A stretch of DNA of 64,000 nt from the NCBI RefSeq assembly GCF_013408245.1, contig NZ_JACBYS010000001.1:2418001-2482000 (forward strand), in the 5' to 3' direction. Both the position numbers and the translations under genes were made by a program. The notes under the pieces were generated by a model. That model worked only from the letters and a program-made list of their open reading frames with translations. It was not told where the DNA came from and did not search any database. This DNA comes from Duganella sp. 1224. Its GTDB lineage: Bacteria > Pseudomonadota > Gammaproteobacteria > Burkholderiales > Burkholderiaceae_D. Positions 43,946-52,543 of the stretch are shown here, piece after piece (the first letter of the stretch is position 1; every line of letters starts with the position of its first letter).

Positions 43946-44779
43946 ATGAGCAAGACCTTCTTTATCACCGGCGTCAGCAGCGGCTTCGGCCGCGCGCTGG
44001 CGGAAGCGGCGCTGGCCGCCGGCCACACCGTCATCGGCACCGTGCGCAACGAGCAGGCGCGCGCCGAATTCGACGCCCTGCATCCCCAGGCCCACGCCAG
44101 CGTGCTGGACGTGACCGACTTCGGCGCCATCGACGCCGCCGTGGCCCGGGCCGAGGCCAGCGTCGGCCCGGTGGACGTACTGGTCAACAACGCCGGCTAT
44201 GGCCACGAGGGCGTGATGGAGGAATCGCCGCTGGACGAGATGCGCCGCCAGTTCGACGTCAACGTGTTTGGCGCGGTGGCGATGATGAAGGCCTTCCTGC
44301 CGCTGTTCCGCCAGCGCCGGCGCGGCCACATCATCAACATCACGTCGATGGGCGGCTTCATCACCATGCCGGGCATCGCCTACTACGCCGGCAGCAAGTT
44401 CGCGCTGGAAGGCATCTCCGAAACGCTGGGCAAGGAGGTGCGCCAGTTCGGCATTCACGTCACCGCCGTGGCGCCGGGTTCGTTCCGCACCGACTGGGCC
44501 GGCCGCTCGATGGTGCGCTCGGCGCGCAGCATCGCCGATTACGACGCCTTGTTCGATCCGATCCGCGCCACCCGCGCCGCCCGCAGCGGCAAGCAGCCCG
44601 GCGATCCGGCCAAGGCCGCGCAAGCCATCCTGACGCTGACCGGGCTGGCGCAACCGCCGGCGCACCTGCTGCTGGGCAGCGACGCGCTCGGCCTGGTGCG
44701 CGCCAAGCTGGCGCAGATGGAGCAGGACATCGGCGCCTGGGAAGCGCTGACGCGCTCCACCGACGACCAGGCCAATTAG
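43946..44779 (+). CDS. Short-chain dehydrogenase/reductase
   Basis: A 277-residue classical SDR. The NAD(P) motif is TGVSSGFGRALAE, then NNAGYGHEG, the catalytic tyrosine and lysine in YYAGSKFALEG and the preceding serine in ITSMGGF. The long C-terminal part with FRTDWAGRSMV fits the retinol-dehydrogenase-like group. Physiological substrate unknown; the divergent YqhC-like regulator suggests an inducible carbonyl reductase. Its 3' end overlaps modE by 4 nt, convergent. Confidence 0.93.
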   Translation: MSKTFFITGVSSGFGRALAEAALAAGHTVIGTVRNEQARAEFDALHPQAHASVLDVTDFGAIDAAVARAEASVGPVDVLVNNAGYGHEGVMEESPLDEMRRQFDVNVFGAVAMMKAFLPLFRQRRRGHIINITSMGGFITMPGIAYYAGSKFALEGISETLGKEVRQFGIHVTAVAPGSFRTDWAGRSMVRSARSIADYDALFDPIRATRAARSGKQPGDPAKAAQAILTLTGLAQPPAHLLLGSDALGLVRAKLAQMEQDIGAWEALTRSTDDQAN

Positions 44780-45573
44780 GCGGGCGTGCCGATGATGACG
44801 CTGGAGGCCTTGAAGATGGCGCTGGCCTCGGCGCCGACCGCCAGCGCCAGCGCATCGCTGCTGTCCTTGGTGACGATGGCAGCGATGGTGGCGCCACCCG
44901 GCAGCTCGATGCTGACTTCGGTGTTGACGGCGCCCTGCTGCACCCGGCTGACCTGGCCCGTCAGGCGGTTGCGCGCCGACAGCTTGACGTCGCCCAGTTC
45001 GGTGGCGACGATCACCGACGAGGCCTTGATCAGGGCAAACGCCTCCACGCCGACGGCCAGCCCCAGGCTGGCGCTGCTGTCGCGCGTGATGGTGGCCACC
45101 AGTTGCTGGCCGCCGGCGATCTCCAGCACCACCTCGTCATTCACCGCGCCCTGCTTCAACGCCACCACCTTGCCGCTGAACTGGTTACGCGCACTGGTCT
45201 TCATCTTCATCCTTTGTATGAGCAAGAAATCGTCCGCCAGCGCGTGCGACTGGCTGCTCAGATGCGCGACAAACTCCTGGTGCGCGGCATCGATCTTGCG
45301 GAAATTTTCCACCAGCTGGGCGCCGCGCGCGGTCAGCCGCGTGCCGCCGCCGCCCTTGCCGCCCGCCGCGCGCTCGACCAGCGGTTCGCCGGCCAGGTTG
45401 TTCATCGCCTCGATCGCGTCCCACGCGCCCTTGTAGCTCATGCCGACCGCCTTGGCGGCCGCCGTGATCGACCCTTCCGCCGCCACCGCCGCCAGCAGCG
45501 CCACGCGGTCCTGCCCGCCCAGCTTCTGGCCGTCGACAGTCATCCACACATTGCCCTGCAATTCCATGCTCAT
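44776..45573 (-). CDS. modE: ModE molybdate-responsive regulator
   Basis: 265 residues. A winged helix-turn-helix lies at ~25-115 (GSITAAAKAVGMSYKGAWDA) and two Mop/TOBE domains follow, SARNQFSGKVVALKQGAVN (~130) and SARNRLTGQVSRVQQGAVN (~202), which bind molybdate or tungstate. The holo-protein represses mod genes. It is encoded last in the modABC operon, overlapping modC by 4 nt, giving direct autoregulation. A matching operator lies upstream of modA. Confidence 0.95.
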   Translation of the reverse strand: MSMELQGNVWMTVDGQKLGGQDRVALLAAVAAEGSITAAAKAVGMSYKGAWDAIEAMNNLAGEPLVERAAGGKGGGGTRLTARGAQLVENFRKIDAAHQEFVAHLSSQSHALADDFLLIQRMKMKTSARNQFSGKVVALKQGAVNDEVVLEIAGGQQLVATITRDSSASLGLAVGVEAFALIKASSVIVATELGDVKLSARNRLTGQVSRVQQGAVNTEVSIELPGGATIAAIVTKDSSDALALAVGAEASAIFKASSVIIGTPA

Positions 45574-46259
45574 GCCGCGTTTTCCTCCACCTGGAAGATG
45601 CTACCATTTTCCATGCGCAGCACGTGGTCGCCGAAGGCGCGCACGTCCTCCGGATCGTGGGTGATCAGCAGCATCGGGATGGCCAGCCGGCGCTGCAGCG
45701 CGCCCAGCTCGGAGCGCATGCGTTCGCGCAGGCCGGGATCGAGCGCGGCAAACGGTTCATCCAGCAGCAGCGCGTCCGGCTGCGGCGCCAGCGCGCGCGC
45801 CAGCGCCACCCGCTGCCGCTGGCCGCCGGACAACTGGTGCGGATACTGGTCGGCCACCTGCTCCAGTTCGAACGCCGCCAGCCAGTAGCGGATTGCCTCG
45901 CCGTCGACGCGCGCCAGCGGATTGCGCCAGCCGCGCTGCAGGCCGAAGCCAATGTTCTGCCGCACGTTCAGGTGCGGAAACAGCGCGTAGTCCTGGAACA
46001 GATAGGCCACCTTGCGCCGCTGCGCCGGCAGGTTGACGCCGGCGGCGCTGTCGTACAGGCAGCGGCCGGCCAGCTCGATGCGGCCGCGGTCGGGCGTCAT
46101 CAGGCCCGCCACCGCCTTCATCATCTGGCTCTTGCCGGCGCCAGATGCGCCATACACCACCACCCGCTGGCTGGACGACTCGAACGCCGCCCGCAGCTGG
46201 AACACCCGCTCGCCGGAACGCAGGGTTTTCTGGAGGTCGACTTTGAATTGGGTGCTCAT
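45570..46259 (-). CDS. modC: Molybdate ABC transporter ATPase, short form
   Basis: A 229-residue ATPase with Walker A GASGAGKSQ, signature LSGGQRQRVALARAL, Walker B LLLDEPFAALD and H-loop LLITHDPED. Classical ModC is ~350 residues with a C-terminal Mop/TOBE domain; here that domain is missing and the ATPase ends just after the H-loop region. Molybdate sensing would then rest on ModE, whose two Mop domains are encoded next. Overlaps modB and modE by 4 nt each. Confidence 0.93.
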   Translation of the reverse strand: MSTQFKVDLQKTLRSGERVFQLRAAFESSSQRVVVYGASGAGKSQMMKAVAGLMTPDRGRIELAGRCLYDSAAGVNLPAQRRKVAYLFQDYALFPHLNVRQNIGFGLQRGWRNPLARVDGEAIRYWLAAFELEQVADQYPHQLSGGQRQRVALARALAPQPDALLLDEPFAALDPGLRERMRSELGALQRRLAIPMLLITHDPEDVRAFGDHVLRMENGSIFQVEENAA

Positions 46260-46936
46260 GCTTGCGGATTGCGGTTAGGCGTCAGTTTGTTGGCGGCGAC
46301 CAGCACGGCCACGCACACCACGGAGGTAATGATCACCAGCAGGTTGGCGTGGTCGTCCTGCCCGGCCTGCACGGCCTCGTACACGGCGATCGACAGCGTC
46401 TGCGTCTTGCCGGGGATGCTGCCGGCCACCATCAGCGTTGCGCCGAACTCGCCCATCGAGCGGGCGAAGGCCAGCAAGGTGCCGCCCAGCACGCCGCGCC
46501 AGGCCAGCGGCAGCGTCACGCGCAGGAACACGCCGAACGACGACACGCCCAGCACGCGCGCGGCCTGCTCGAACTGGGTGTCGATGCCTTCGAACGCCGC
46601 CCGCGCGCCCTTCAGCACCAGCGGAAACGCCACCACGGCGGCGGCGATCACCGCCGCCTGCCAGGTGAAGATCAGGTTGATGCCAAAGTGCTGTTGCAAC
46701 CACGCGCCGACCACGCCGTTGCGGCCGATGATCACCAGCATATAGTAGCCGAGCACCGTCGGCGGCATCACCATCGGCAGCGTCAGCACGGCGTCCAGCA
46801 GCTCGCGGCCCGGAAAGCGCGTGCGCGCCAGCAGGTAGCCCAGCGCCACGCCCAGCACCAGGTCGATCAGCGTGGCCCAGCAGGCCACCTTCAGCGACAG
46901 CCGCAGCGCCACCCAGGCCGGATCGAACGTGTCCAC
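46256..46936 (-). CDS. modB: Molybdate ABC transporter permease
   Basis: A 226-residue permease with about five transmembrane helices (LSLKVACWATLIDLVLGVAL, LLDAVLTLPMVMPPTVLGYY, AAVIAAAVVAFPLVL, and others). The coupling-loop motif is ARSMGEFGATLMVAG, typical of ModB/CysT. It forms the channel for molybdate between ModA and ModC. Follows modA by 3 nt and overlaps modC by 4 nt. Confidence 0.96.
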   Translation of the reverse strand: MDTFDPAWVALRLSLKVACWATLIDLVLGVALGYLLARTRFPGRELLDAVLTLPMVMPPTVLGYYMLVIIGRNGVVGAWLQQHFGINLIFTWQAAVIAAAVVAFPLVLKGARAAFEGIDTQFEQAARVLGVSSFGVFLRVTLPLAWRGVLGGTLLAFARSMGEFGATLMVAGSIPGKTQTLSIAVYEAVQAGQDDHANLLVIITSVVCVAVLVAANKLTPNRNPQA

Positions 46937-46939
46937 GCT

Positions 46940-47689
46940 TTACGGACGGCCGAAACCGTACTTGGCCAGGATCGCCTGGCCGGCCGGCGACAGCACGTAA
47001 TCGGCGAACCTGCGGCCGGCGGCGGCTTGCGGGCCGGCGGCGATGACCGCGATCGGATAGGTCACCGGCGTGTCGGTCGGCACCGTGGCTACCAGGTTGA
47101 CCTTGTCCCTGACAATGGCGGCGTCGGTGGCGTAGACGAAACCGGCGTCGACTTCACCGCGCGCCACGTAGTCCAGGCACTGGCGCACCGAGGTGCCGAG
47201 GATCAGCTTGGGCGCCACCGCCGTCCACAGCCTGGCGTTCTCCAGCGCGGCCTTCGTGTAGCGCCCCACCGGCACGCTGGCCGGATTGCCAATGGTGATG
47301 CGCGCCACGGCCGCCTGCGTCACGTCGTTCAGGCTGCGGACCGGCGCCTTGCCGCCCTGCGGCGCGATCAGCACCAGGCTGTTGCTGGCGAAGTTCCTGC
47401 GGGTGCCCGGCGCCAGCAGCTTCTGGTGGTCGGCCTTGTCCATCGCGTCCTGGTCGGCCGAGGCGAACACGTCCACCGGCGCGCCCTGGCTGATCTGCTG
47501 CACCAGCGGATCGGAGGCGGCAAAGTTGAACTGCACCTTGTCGCCGGCGTGCTCCTTCTCGTACGCCGCGCCGATCTCCTTGAAGGCATTGGTCAGGCTG
47601 GCCGCCGCAGACACCGTGATGTCCGCCGCCGAGGCCGAGGCGCCCAGCGCCGCCAGAATGATCGCTACACCCGCTTTCAACATACGCAC
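46940..47689 (-). CDS. modA: Molybdate-binding periplasmic protein
   Basis: A 249-residue solute-binding protein with a signal peptide (MLKAGVAIILAALGASASAA, after MR). ModA motifs are ITVSAAASLTNAFKEIG, FNFAASDPLVQQI, IGNPASVPVGRYTKAALE and VARGEVDAGFVYATDA. It captures molybdate or tungstate for ModBC. First gene of the operon; the ModE-like operator begins 13 nt upstream of its start, near the promoter. Confidence 0.96.
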   Translation of the reverse strand: MRMLKAGVAIILAALGASASAADITVSAAASLTNAFKEIGAAYEKEHAGDKVQFNFAASDPLVQQISQGAPVDVFASADQDAMDKADHQKLLAPGTRRNFASNSLVLIAPQGGKAPVRSLNDVTQAAVARITIGNPASVPVGRYTKAALENARLWTAVAPKLILGTSVRQCLDYVARGEVDAGFVYATDAAIVRDKVNLVATVPTDTPVTYPIAVIAAGPQAAAGRRFADYVLSPAGQAILAKYGFGRP

Positions 47690-47701
47690 TCCCCTGATGG
47701 C

Positions 47702-47730
47702 TATCGCAATAAACTCAATTATATAGCGCT
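47702..47730. promoter_or_regulatory. ModE-type operator upstream of modA
   Basis: The segment TATCGCAATAAACTC-AATTATATAGCGCT (split here) is an imperfect inverted repeat with ATCGC / GCGCT ends and AT-rich inner arms. It matches the E. coli ModE consensus pattern (CGNTATATA, short spacer, TATATAACG). It lies just upstream of modA, in the product of the same operon. Confidence 0.7.
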
Positions 47731-47835
47731 AAGGCAATCCGGGTACTGTCCGGAAGAATGAGGTCCGGCTTATTACCAAATCGTAATGCTTAACGAATTG
47801 GCATTCGCCTTAGAATGTACGCAAGGAGGTACACC

Positions 47836-48285
47836 ATGCGTTCCCTTTGCTCGTTATCGCTGGCCGCGCTGCTGCTGGCAGCCCGCATTGTCCACGCCGG
47901 CAGCGGCGCCGAAGCCGGCGCCACGCTGCCGCCGGGGTGGACACCCGTGGCGGCATCCGCGCTGCACGGCAACTTCCGCCACGCCGGCCACCAAGACATC
48001 ACCATGCTGGCGCGAAACGGCGCCGCTTACGGTGTGCTGCTCCTCCCCGGCGACGCCAGCGGCGGCAACGCCAGCGTGGTGCGCACCTTCGGCGCCGGCC
48101 CGGCCAATCCGCCGCAGCTGTCCCTGGTTCATCCAGGCAGCTACCGGCCGGCGTGCCACGACGGCGGCTACTGCGCGGCGGTCGACATTGCCACTGACGC
48201 CATCGGCCTCTGTCATGGCGAAGCCAGCTGCGAGATCATCTATTTCAAAGACAACACCTTCCACAACCTGACCACCACCGACTGA
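47836..48285 (+). CDS. Secreted hypothetical protein
   Basis: A 149-residue protein I do not recognise. Signal peptide RSLCSLSLAALLLAARIVHA; mature part starts near GSGAEAGATLPPGW. Four cysteines in the second half (HDGGYCAAVD, GLCHGEASCEI) could make two disulfides. AAGGAGGT lies 5-6 nt before the ATG, an almost perfect ribosome-binding site. The stop codon overlaps the start of the protease gene by one nucleotide (TGATG), so the two are translated together and may act together outside the cytoplasm. Confidence 0.8.
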   Translation: MRSLCSLSLAALLLAARIVHAGSGAEAGATLPPGWTPVAASALHGNFRHAGHQDITMLARNGAAYGVLLLPGDASGGNASVVRTFGAGPANPPQLSLVHPGSYRPACHDGGYCAAVDIATDAIGLCHGEASCEIIYFKDNTFHNLTTTD

Positions 48286-49241
48286 TGACCACACGCCCCC
48301 TCCCCCTGCACGCCACCCTCGGCCTGCTGCTGGCCTTTGCCCTGACACCGGCCCGCGCCGGCTGCGAATACACCGAACTGGCCGCGATGCAGGTCAGCTA
48401 TCCGGGCAACCAGAACCTGCCGGCCATCCAGGGCGAGATCAACGGCAAGCAAGTCAACATGGTGCTCGACACCGGCTCCTACCGCACCTTCATGCTGCGC
48501 TCGGAGATGGAGCGCCAGTTTGTGGAGATGCGCCTGCTGCGCCAGACGACCGCCGGCATCGGCGGCAAGGCCGCCACCTTTACGGCCAGGCTGAAGGAAG
48601 TGGCGGTCGGCCCGGCCCGCGTGAAGCAGGCCGACTTTGCCGTGCTCGACGCGCTGGAATGGTCCGGTTTCGGCGCGCTGGTCGGCGCCGACTTCCTGAC
48701 GCAGGCCGACCTGGAACTGGAACTGGCGGACAACCGCATCCGCTTCCTGCGCTTCCACGACTGCGGCGACCACACGCTGGCCTACTGGTCGACCGACGCC
48801 GACCGCGTGGCGCTGCAAGCGCGCCCCTACAGCAAGGTGCCGCTGGTGGAAGTGCGCGTCAACGGCCAGTCCATGCTGGCCGCCATCGACACCGGCGCCA
48901 CCGTCTCGATCCTGGACCAGCGGGCGGCCGAGCGGCTGGGCGTCAAGCCCGACTCTCCCGGCAGCCGGCCAGCCGGCAAGACTGCAGGCGTCGGCGCCGG
49001 CAGCCGGCCACTGTGGCGCGCCACCTTCGACAGCTTCGCCATCGGCGAGGAACAGATCCAGCATCCCACCCTGACCGTGGTGGACCGCACCGATGACGCC
49101 GGCCTGCCGCGCCAGCTGGACTACGACATGGTGCTGGGCCGCGACTTCCTGAAAACGCACCGCGTCCTGCTGGCCAACAGCCAGCAGCGGGTGTACTTCA
49201 CTTATCTGGGTGGACGCGTGTTTGCGGAGCCGGACGCGTGA
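48285..49241 (+). CDS. Exported retropepsin-like aspartic protease (two DTG motifs)
   Basis: 318 residues. A signal peptide (LHATLGLLLAFALTPARA) is followed by two aspartyl-protease-like lobes, each with the catalytic-type triad: NMVLDTGSYRTF (~65) and AAIDTGATVSILD (~203). Two DTG-containing lobes on one chain would form a self-contained bilobal active site. Eukaryote-like pepsins differ in sequence; this is the bacterial retropepsin-like group. Likely periplasmic; the co-translated upstream exported protein may be a substrate or inhibitor (inference). Confidence 0.85.
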   Translation: MTTRPLPLHATLGLLLAFALTPARAGCEYTELAAMQVSYPGNQNLPAIQGEINGKQVNMVLDTGSYRTFMLRSEMERQFVEMRLLRQTTAGIGGKAATFTARLKEVAVGPARVKQADFAVLDALEWSGFGALVGADFLTQADLELELADNRIRFLRFHDCGDHTLAYWSTDADRVALQARPYSKVPLVEVRVNGQSMLAAIDTGATVSILDQRAAERLGVKPDSPGSRPAGKTAGVGAGSRPLWRATFDSFAIGEEQIQHPTLTVVDRTDDAGLPRQLDYDMVLGRDFLKTHRVLLANSQQRVYFTYLGGRVFAEPDA

Positions 49242-49280
49242 TGTGATACATTCGCGGTTCGCCACTTTTCCGCCGCCGTC

Positions 49281-49790
49281 ATGTCTCACCTGAAGTACCT
49301 CAGCGCCTACTCCGAACAAACGCAGCAGCAAGTCTCCCAACTGATCGCCAAGGGCCAGTTGGGCGAGGTGCTGCGCAAGCGCTACAGCAAAGCCCACGAC
49401 CTGCGCACCGACCGCGCGCTGTACCAGTACGTGCAGGAACTGAAGTCGGAATTCCTGCGCAACGCCGAACCGATCAACAAGGTCGAGTACGACAGCAAGA
49501 TCCACGTGATCAACCACGCGCTGGGACTGCACACCGCGATCTCGCGCGTCCAGGGCGGCAAGCTGAAGGCCAAGCACGAGATCCGCGTGGCCACCATGTT
49601 CAAGGAAGTGCCGCTGGAATTCCTGCGCATGATCGCCGTGCATGAGCTGGCGCACATCAAGGAAAAGCAGCACGACAAGGCGTTCTACAAGCTGTGCACG
49701 TACATGGAACCGAACTACCACCAGTACGAATTCGACCTGCGCTTGTATCTGACGTCGCTCGACGCCGGCGGCCAGCGCTTGTGGGCCTAA
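49281..49790 (+). CDS. YgjP-like metallopeptidase-domain protein
   Basis: A 169-residue cytoplasmic zinc-peptidase-like protein. The motif HELAHIKEKQHDKAF (~118-132) is the HExxH...H zinc site of the YgjP/WLM-related family. The upstream half (RVQGGKLKAKHEIRVATMF) fits the SprT/YgjP-type beta-strand region. No signal peptide. The substrate is unknown; related families repair DNA-protein crosslinks or process hydrolases. It has a short 39-nt spacer to the protease gene and may be co-transcribed. Confidence 0.85.
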   Translation: MSHLKYLSAYSEQTQQQVSQLIAKGQLGEVLRKRYSKAHDLRTDRALYQYVQELKSEFLRNAEPINKVEYDSKIHVINHALGLHTAISRVQGGKLKAKHEIRVATMFKEVPLEFLRMIAVHELAHIKEKQHDKAFYKLCTYMEPNYHQYEFDLRLYLTSLDAGGQRLWA

Positions 49791-50003
49791 ACAGTACCGG
49801 TCGGTGAGTCGGTGCACGGGCGGGCGCCGTGCAGCGCTACTTGCGGAACGAGCACCGCAGCCTGCTTTGGCGTACAGTCCGCCTCACGCCGCGCGGCAAC
49901 CGGATGGCCGATGATGCACATTACGCACCAGTGGCGCCACCACCTGCTCCACCACATCCATGGTGCCCCAGGCGGGACCGTCGGCGCCGTCGCACAGCAC
50001 CAG
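49791..50003. other. Non-coding gap between convergent genes
   Basis: 213 nt between the YgjP-like and chromate-transport genes. A 7-bp hairpin (TGCACGG/CCGTGCA, 49812-49832) occurs without a T-run. A minus-strand frame of ~40 codons reads protein-like but has no start of its own. I see no RNA gene. Confidence 0.3.
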
Positions 50004-51188
50004 TCAGGCCAGCAGCCAGCCGGCCACGCCGCTGGCCAGCACCACCAGCCATGGCGGCACGCGCCAGTGCATCAGCGCCACCAGCGCGATGACCACCATG
50101 CCGAAGTCGCGCGGCCGCATCACCGCGCTGGTCCAGACCGGCTGGTACAGGGCCGCCAGCAGCAGGCCGACCACGGCGGCGTTGATGCCGGCCAGCGCCG
50201 CGCGGGTGCGCCGCTGGCGGCGCAACTGCTCCCAGAACGGCAAGGCGCCCATCACCAGCATGAACGACGGCGCGAAGATCACCACCAGGCACAGCATGGC
50301 GCCGCTCCAGCCGGTCGGCGCGCCGTGGAGGGAGGCGCCGAGGAAGGCGGCGAAACTGGTCAGCGGACCGGGGATCGCTTGCGCGGCGCCGTAGCCGGCC
50401 AGGAAGGCGTCGTTGTCGACCCAGCCGGGCGTGACCACGGCGGCCTGTAACAGCGGCAGCACCACGTGGCCGCCGCCGAACACCAGCGCGCCGGCGCGAT
50501 AGAAGGCGTTGACCAGCGCCAGCGCTTGCGACGGCAGCGCCGCGTGCAGCGCCGGCAGCGCGGCCAGCAAGCCAAAGAAGACGAGCAGCCACACCACGCC
50601 GGCGCGCCGCCCGACCGGCACCGCCAGCGGCGCGTACTCGGCCACCGGCGGCGGCTGGAACAGCAGCAGGCCGACCACGCCGGCCAGCGCGATGATGCCA
50701 ACCTGCGCCAGCGCGGCCGGCAGCATCAGCGCGGCGCACGTGGCCACGGCCATGACGCTGACACGCGGCACGTCGGTGCACAGGTTGCGCGCCATGCCCC
50801 ACACCGCTTGCGCCACCACCGCCACCGCCACCACCTTGAGGCCGTGCAGTGCGCCGGCCGGCACGGCGGCCGCGTGGTGGGCGATGCCCAGTGCGAACAG
50901 CGTCAGCAGCAGCGCCGACGGCAGCGTAAAGCCGGCCCAGGCGGCCAGCGCGCCGGCGTAGCCGCCGCGCATCAGCCCCAGGCCCATGCCGACCTGGCTG
51001 CTGGCCGGGCCGGGCAGGAACTGGCATAGCGCCACCAGGTCGGCGTAGGCGCCTTCCCCCAGCCAGCGGCGGCGGTCGACGAACTCGGTGCGGAAATAGG
51101 CGAGATGGGCAATCGGGCCGCCGAAGGACGTCAGCCCCAGCCGCAGAAATACCAGGAAGATGTGCCAGGCCGGCGCGCGCTCGGCCAT
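50004..51188 (-). CDS. chrA: Chromate transporter, long (two-domain) type
   Basis: A 394-residue CHR-superfamily protein with duplicated six-helix halves. The N-half shows RLGLTSFGGPIAHLAYFRTEF and GEGAYADLVALCQFLPGPAS; the C-half shows FYRAGALVFGGGHVVLPLL, GYGAAQAIPGPLTSFAAFLG. It exports chromate, or possibly sulfate-like oxyanions, using the proton motive force. No chrB regulator is adjacent. It lies 3 nt after the LOG gene on the same strand and may share its transcript. Confidence 0.94.
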   Translation of the reverse strand: MAERAPAWHIFLVFLRLGLTSFGGPIAHLAYFRTEFVDRRRWLGEGAYADLVALCQFLPGPASSQVGMGLGLMRGGYAGALAAWAGFTLPSALLLTLFALGIAHHAAAVPAGALHGLKVVAVAVVAQAVWGMARNLCTDVPRVSVMAVATCAALMLPAALAQVGIIALAGVVGLLLFQPPPVAEYAPLAVPVGRRAGVVWLLVFFGLLAALPALHAALPSQALALVNAFYRAGALVFGGGHVVLPLLQAAVVTPGWVDNDAFLAGYGAAQAIPGPLTSFAAFLGASLHGAPTGWSGAMLCLVVIFAPSFMLVMGALPFWEQLRRQRRTRAALAGINAAVVGLLLAALYQPVWTSAVMRPRDFGMVVIALVALMHWRVPPWLVVLASGVAGWLLA

Positions 51189-51191
51189 GGA

Positions 51192-51746
51192 TCAGAGGCT
51201 GACCAGGCGGCTGAGCAGCGCTTCCGGTTCGCGGTCGGCCTGCATCAGTCCAACGTGCTGCGGGCGGATGAAGCCCTGTTCGCTGGCGTGCTGGATGAAG
51301 CCGATCAGGCTGTCGTAAAAGCCATCCACGTTCAGCAGCCCGACCGGCTTGGCGTGGATGCCCAGCTGCGACCAGGTCAGCATTTCGAACAGTTCCTCCA
51401 GCGTGCCCATGCCGCCGGGCATGGCGATGAAGCCGTCGGCCAGCTGCGCCATCATGGCCTTGCGCTCGTGCATGTCCTTGACGATGAACTGGCGCGTCAG
51501 GCCGGTGTGGCCGACCTCGCGCTCGACCAGCGCGGTGGGAATCACGCCGGTAACCTCGCCGCCCAGCCGCAGCACCTCGTCGGCGATGATGCCCATCAGG
51601 CCGACCTTGCCGCCGCCATACACCAGCGACAGGTTGCGCGCCACCAGCGCCCGGCCCAGCGCGCGGGCGGCCTCGGCGTAACGGGGGGACGTGCCGGCGT
51701 TGGCGCCGCAGTACACGCAAATCGCTTTATTTAACAACTGAGCCAC
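51192..51746 (-). CDS. LOG-family nucleotide phosphoribohydrolase (TIGR00730)
   Basis: A 184-residue enzyme that removes ribose-5-phosphate from AMP or cytokinin nucleotides. The fold start is ICVYCGANAGTSPRYAEAA, then VYGGGKVGLMGIIAD, and the catalytic PGGMGTLEELFE motif with the conserved glutamate. Activity in bacteria is often on AMP/purine nucleotides. It starts with GTG at 51746, with GAGGA 8 nt upstream, and overlaps the upstream gene by 20 nt, so the trio 52527 to 50004 may be one operon. Confidence 0.93.
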   Translation of the reverse strand: MAQLLNKAICVYCGANAGTSPRYAEAARALGRALVARNLSLVYGGGKVGLMGIIADEVLRLGGEVTGVIPTALVEREVGHTGLTRQFIVKDMHERKAMMAQLADGFIAMPGGMGTLEELFEMLTWSQLGIHAKPVGLLNVDGFYDSLIGFIQHASEQGFIRPQHVGLMQADREPEALLSRLVSL

Positions 51747-52527
51747 CGAGTTTTTCCTCTTCCAATGCTTGTTGCGCCGCTTCCTGGTCCAGCCGCTCGG
51801 TTGCGTCGCGGACGTTGCAGCAGGCGGCCTGCTCGTACAAATCCCGGGCTTGCGCCAGGCGGTTTTTCTTGTCCAGCATCAGCAGCGCGCGCGCGTACTG
51901 GATGCGGGCGATGGCCGAATCCGGATTCAGCTGCATGCCCAGCTCGAACTGGCGGTAGGCCTCTTCCTTGCGGCAGCCGTAGGTCAGGCCGGCCAGCACG
52001 GCGCCGGCCTTGTCCAGGATTTCGGCGTGGTAGACGCCCAGCGCGATGTGGGCGTCGGCGCGCTGCGGTTCCAGCTTGATGGCGATGTCCAGGCTGCGCT
52101 TGATGCGCGTGCCCAGCCCCTGCGCCAGCGCCTTGACCACCGAGATGCCCTGCGCATACTGGCCGAGCGCGTAGGCGTGCCAGTAGTAGCCGGCCGGATT
52201 GCCGGGCTGCTCGAGTTGCTGGCGTTCGCAGCGCTCGGCCACGCATTCAAAGGTCGCCAGGCGCCGCTTGTCGCTCGGTTCCAGGTAGGTGGTGTAGATG
52301 CAGATGGCCTTGTGGGCGACCGCGTAGCCGTTGACGCCGACATCCAGCCCCAGCCGCGCGGCGCGCTCGAACTCGCCGGCGTGGAAGGCGATCCACGCCT
52401 GCACCAGCGCCGGATGGCTCGGGAACGCTTCGCGGTCGCCGCCGTGCAAGTGCGGCCAGGCCGCCTGCAGCGTTTCCGGCGTGTAGCGAAACGCCGGGTC
52501 GGGGTACGGAAAAGCGGTCCACGCCAT
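51727..52527 (-). CDS. TPR-like repeat protein
   Basis: A 266-residue cytoplasmic protein without signal peptide. It has helical repeats with TPR-like spacing: VQAWIAFHAGEFERAARLG, IAIKLEPQRADAHIALGVYH, QFELGMQLNPDSAIARIQYA, LARALLMLDKKNRLAQARDL-type pairs. Function unknown; TPR proteins bind partners. ATG at 52527 has AGGAGG 5 nt upstream; a TTG immediately before it is less likely. It follows the TetR regulator gene by 16 nt on the same strand. Confidence 0.8.
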   Translation of the reverse strand: MAWTAFPYPDPAFRYTPETLQAAWPHLHGGDREAFPSHPALVQAWIAFHAGEFERAARLGLDVGVNGYAVAHKAICIYTTYLEPSDKRRLATFECVAERCERQQLEQPGNPAGYYWHAYALGQYAQGISVVKALAQGLGTRIKRSLDIAIKLEPQRADAHIALGVYHAEILDKAGAVLAGLTYGCRKEEAYRQFELGMQLNPDSAIARIQYARALLMLDKKNRLAQARDLYEQAACCNVRDATERLDQEAAQQALEEEKLGGSVVK

Positions 52528-52543
52528 CAAGGCCTCCTTCAGT

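Noticed and set aside
49881-50003. Minus-strand protein-like frame after chrA (LCDGADGPAWGTMDVVEQVV)
   Set aside because: No start, no ribosome-binding site and no known family; it could be a fragment of a lost gene but this is too weak to call.
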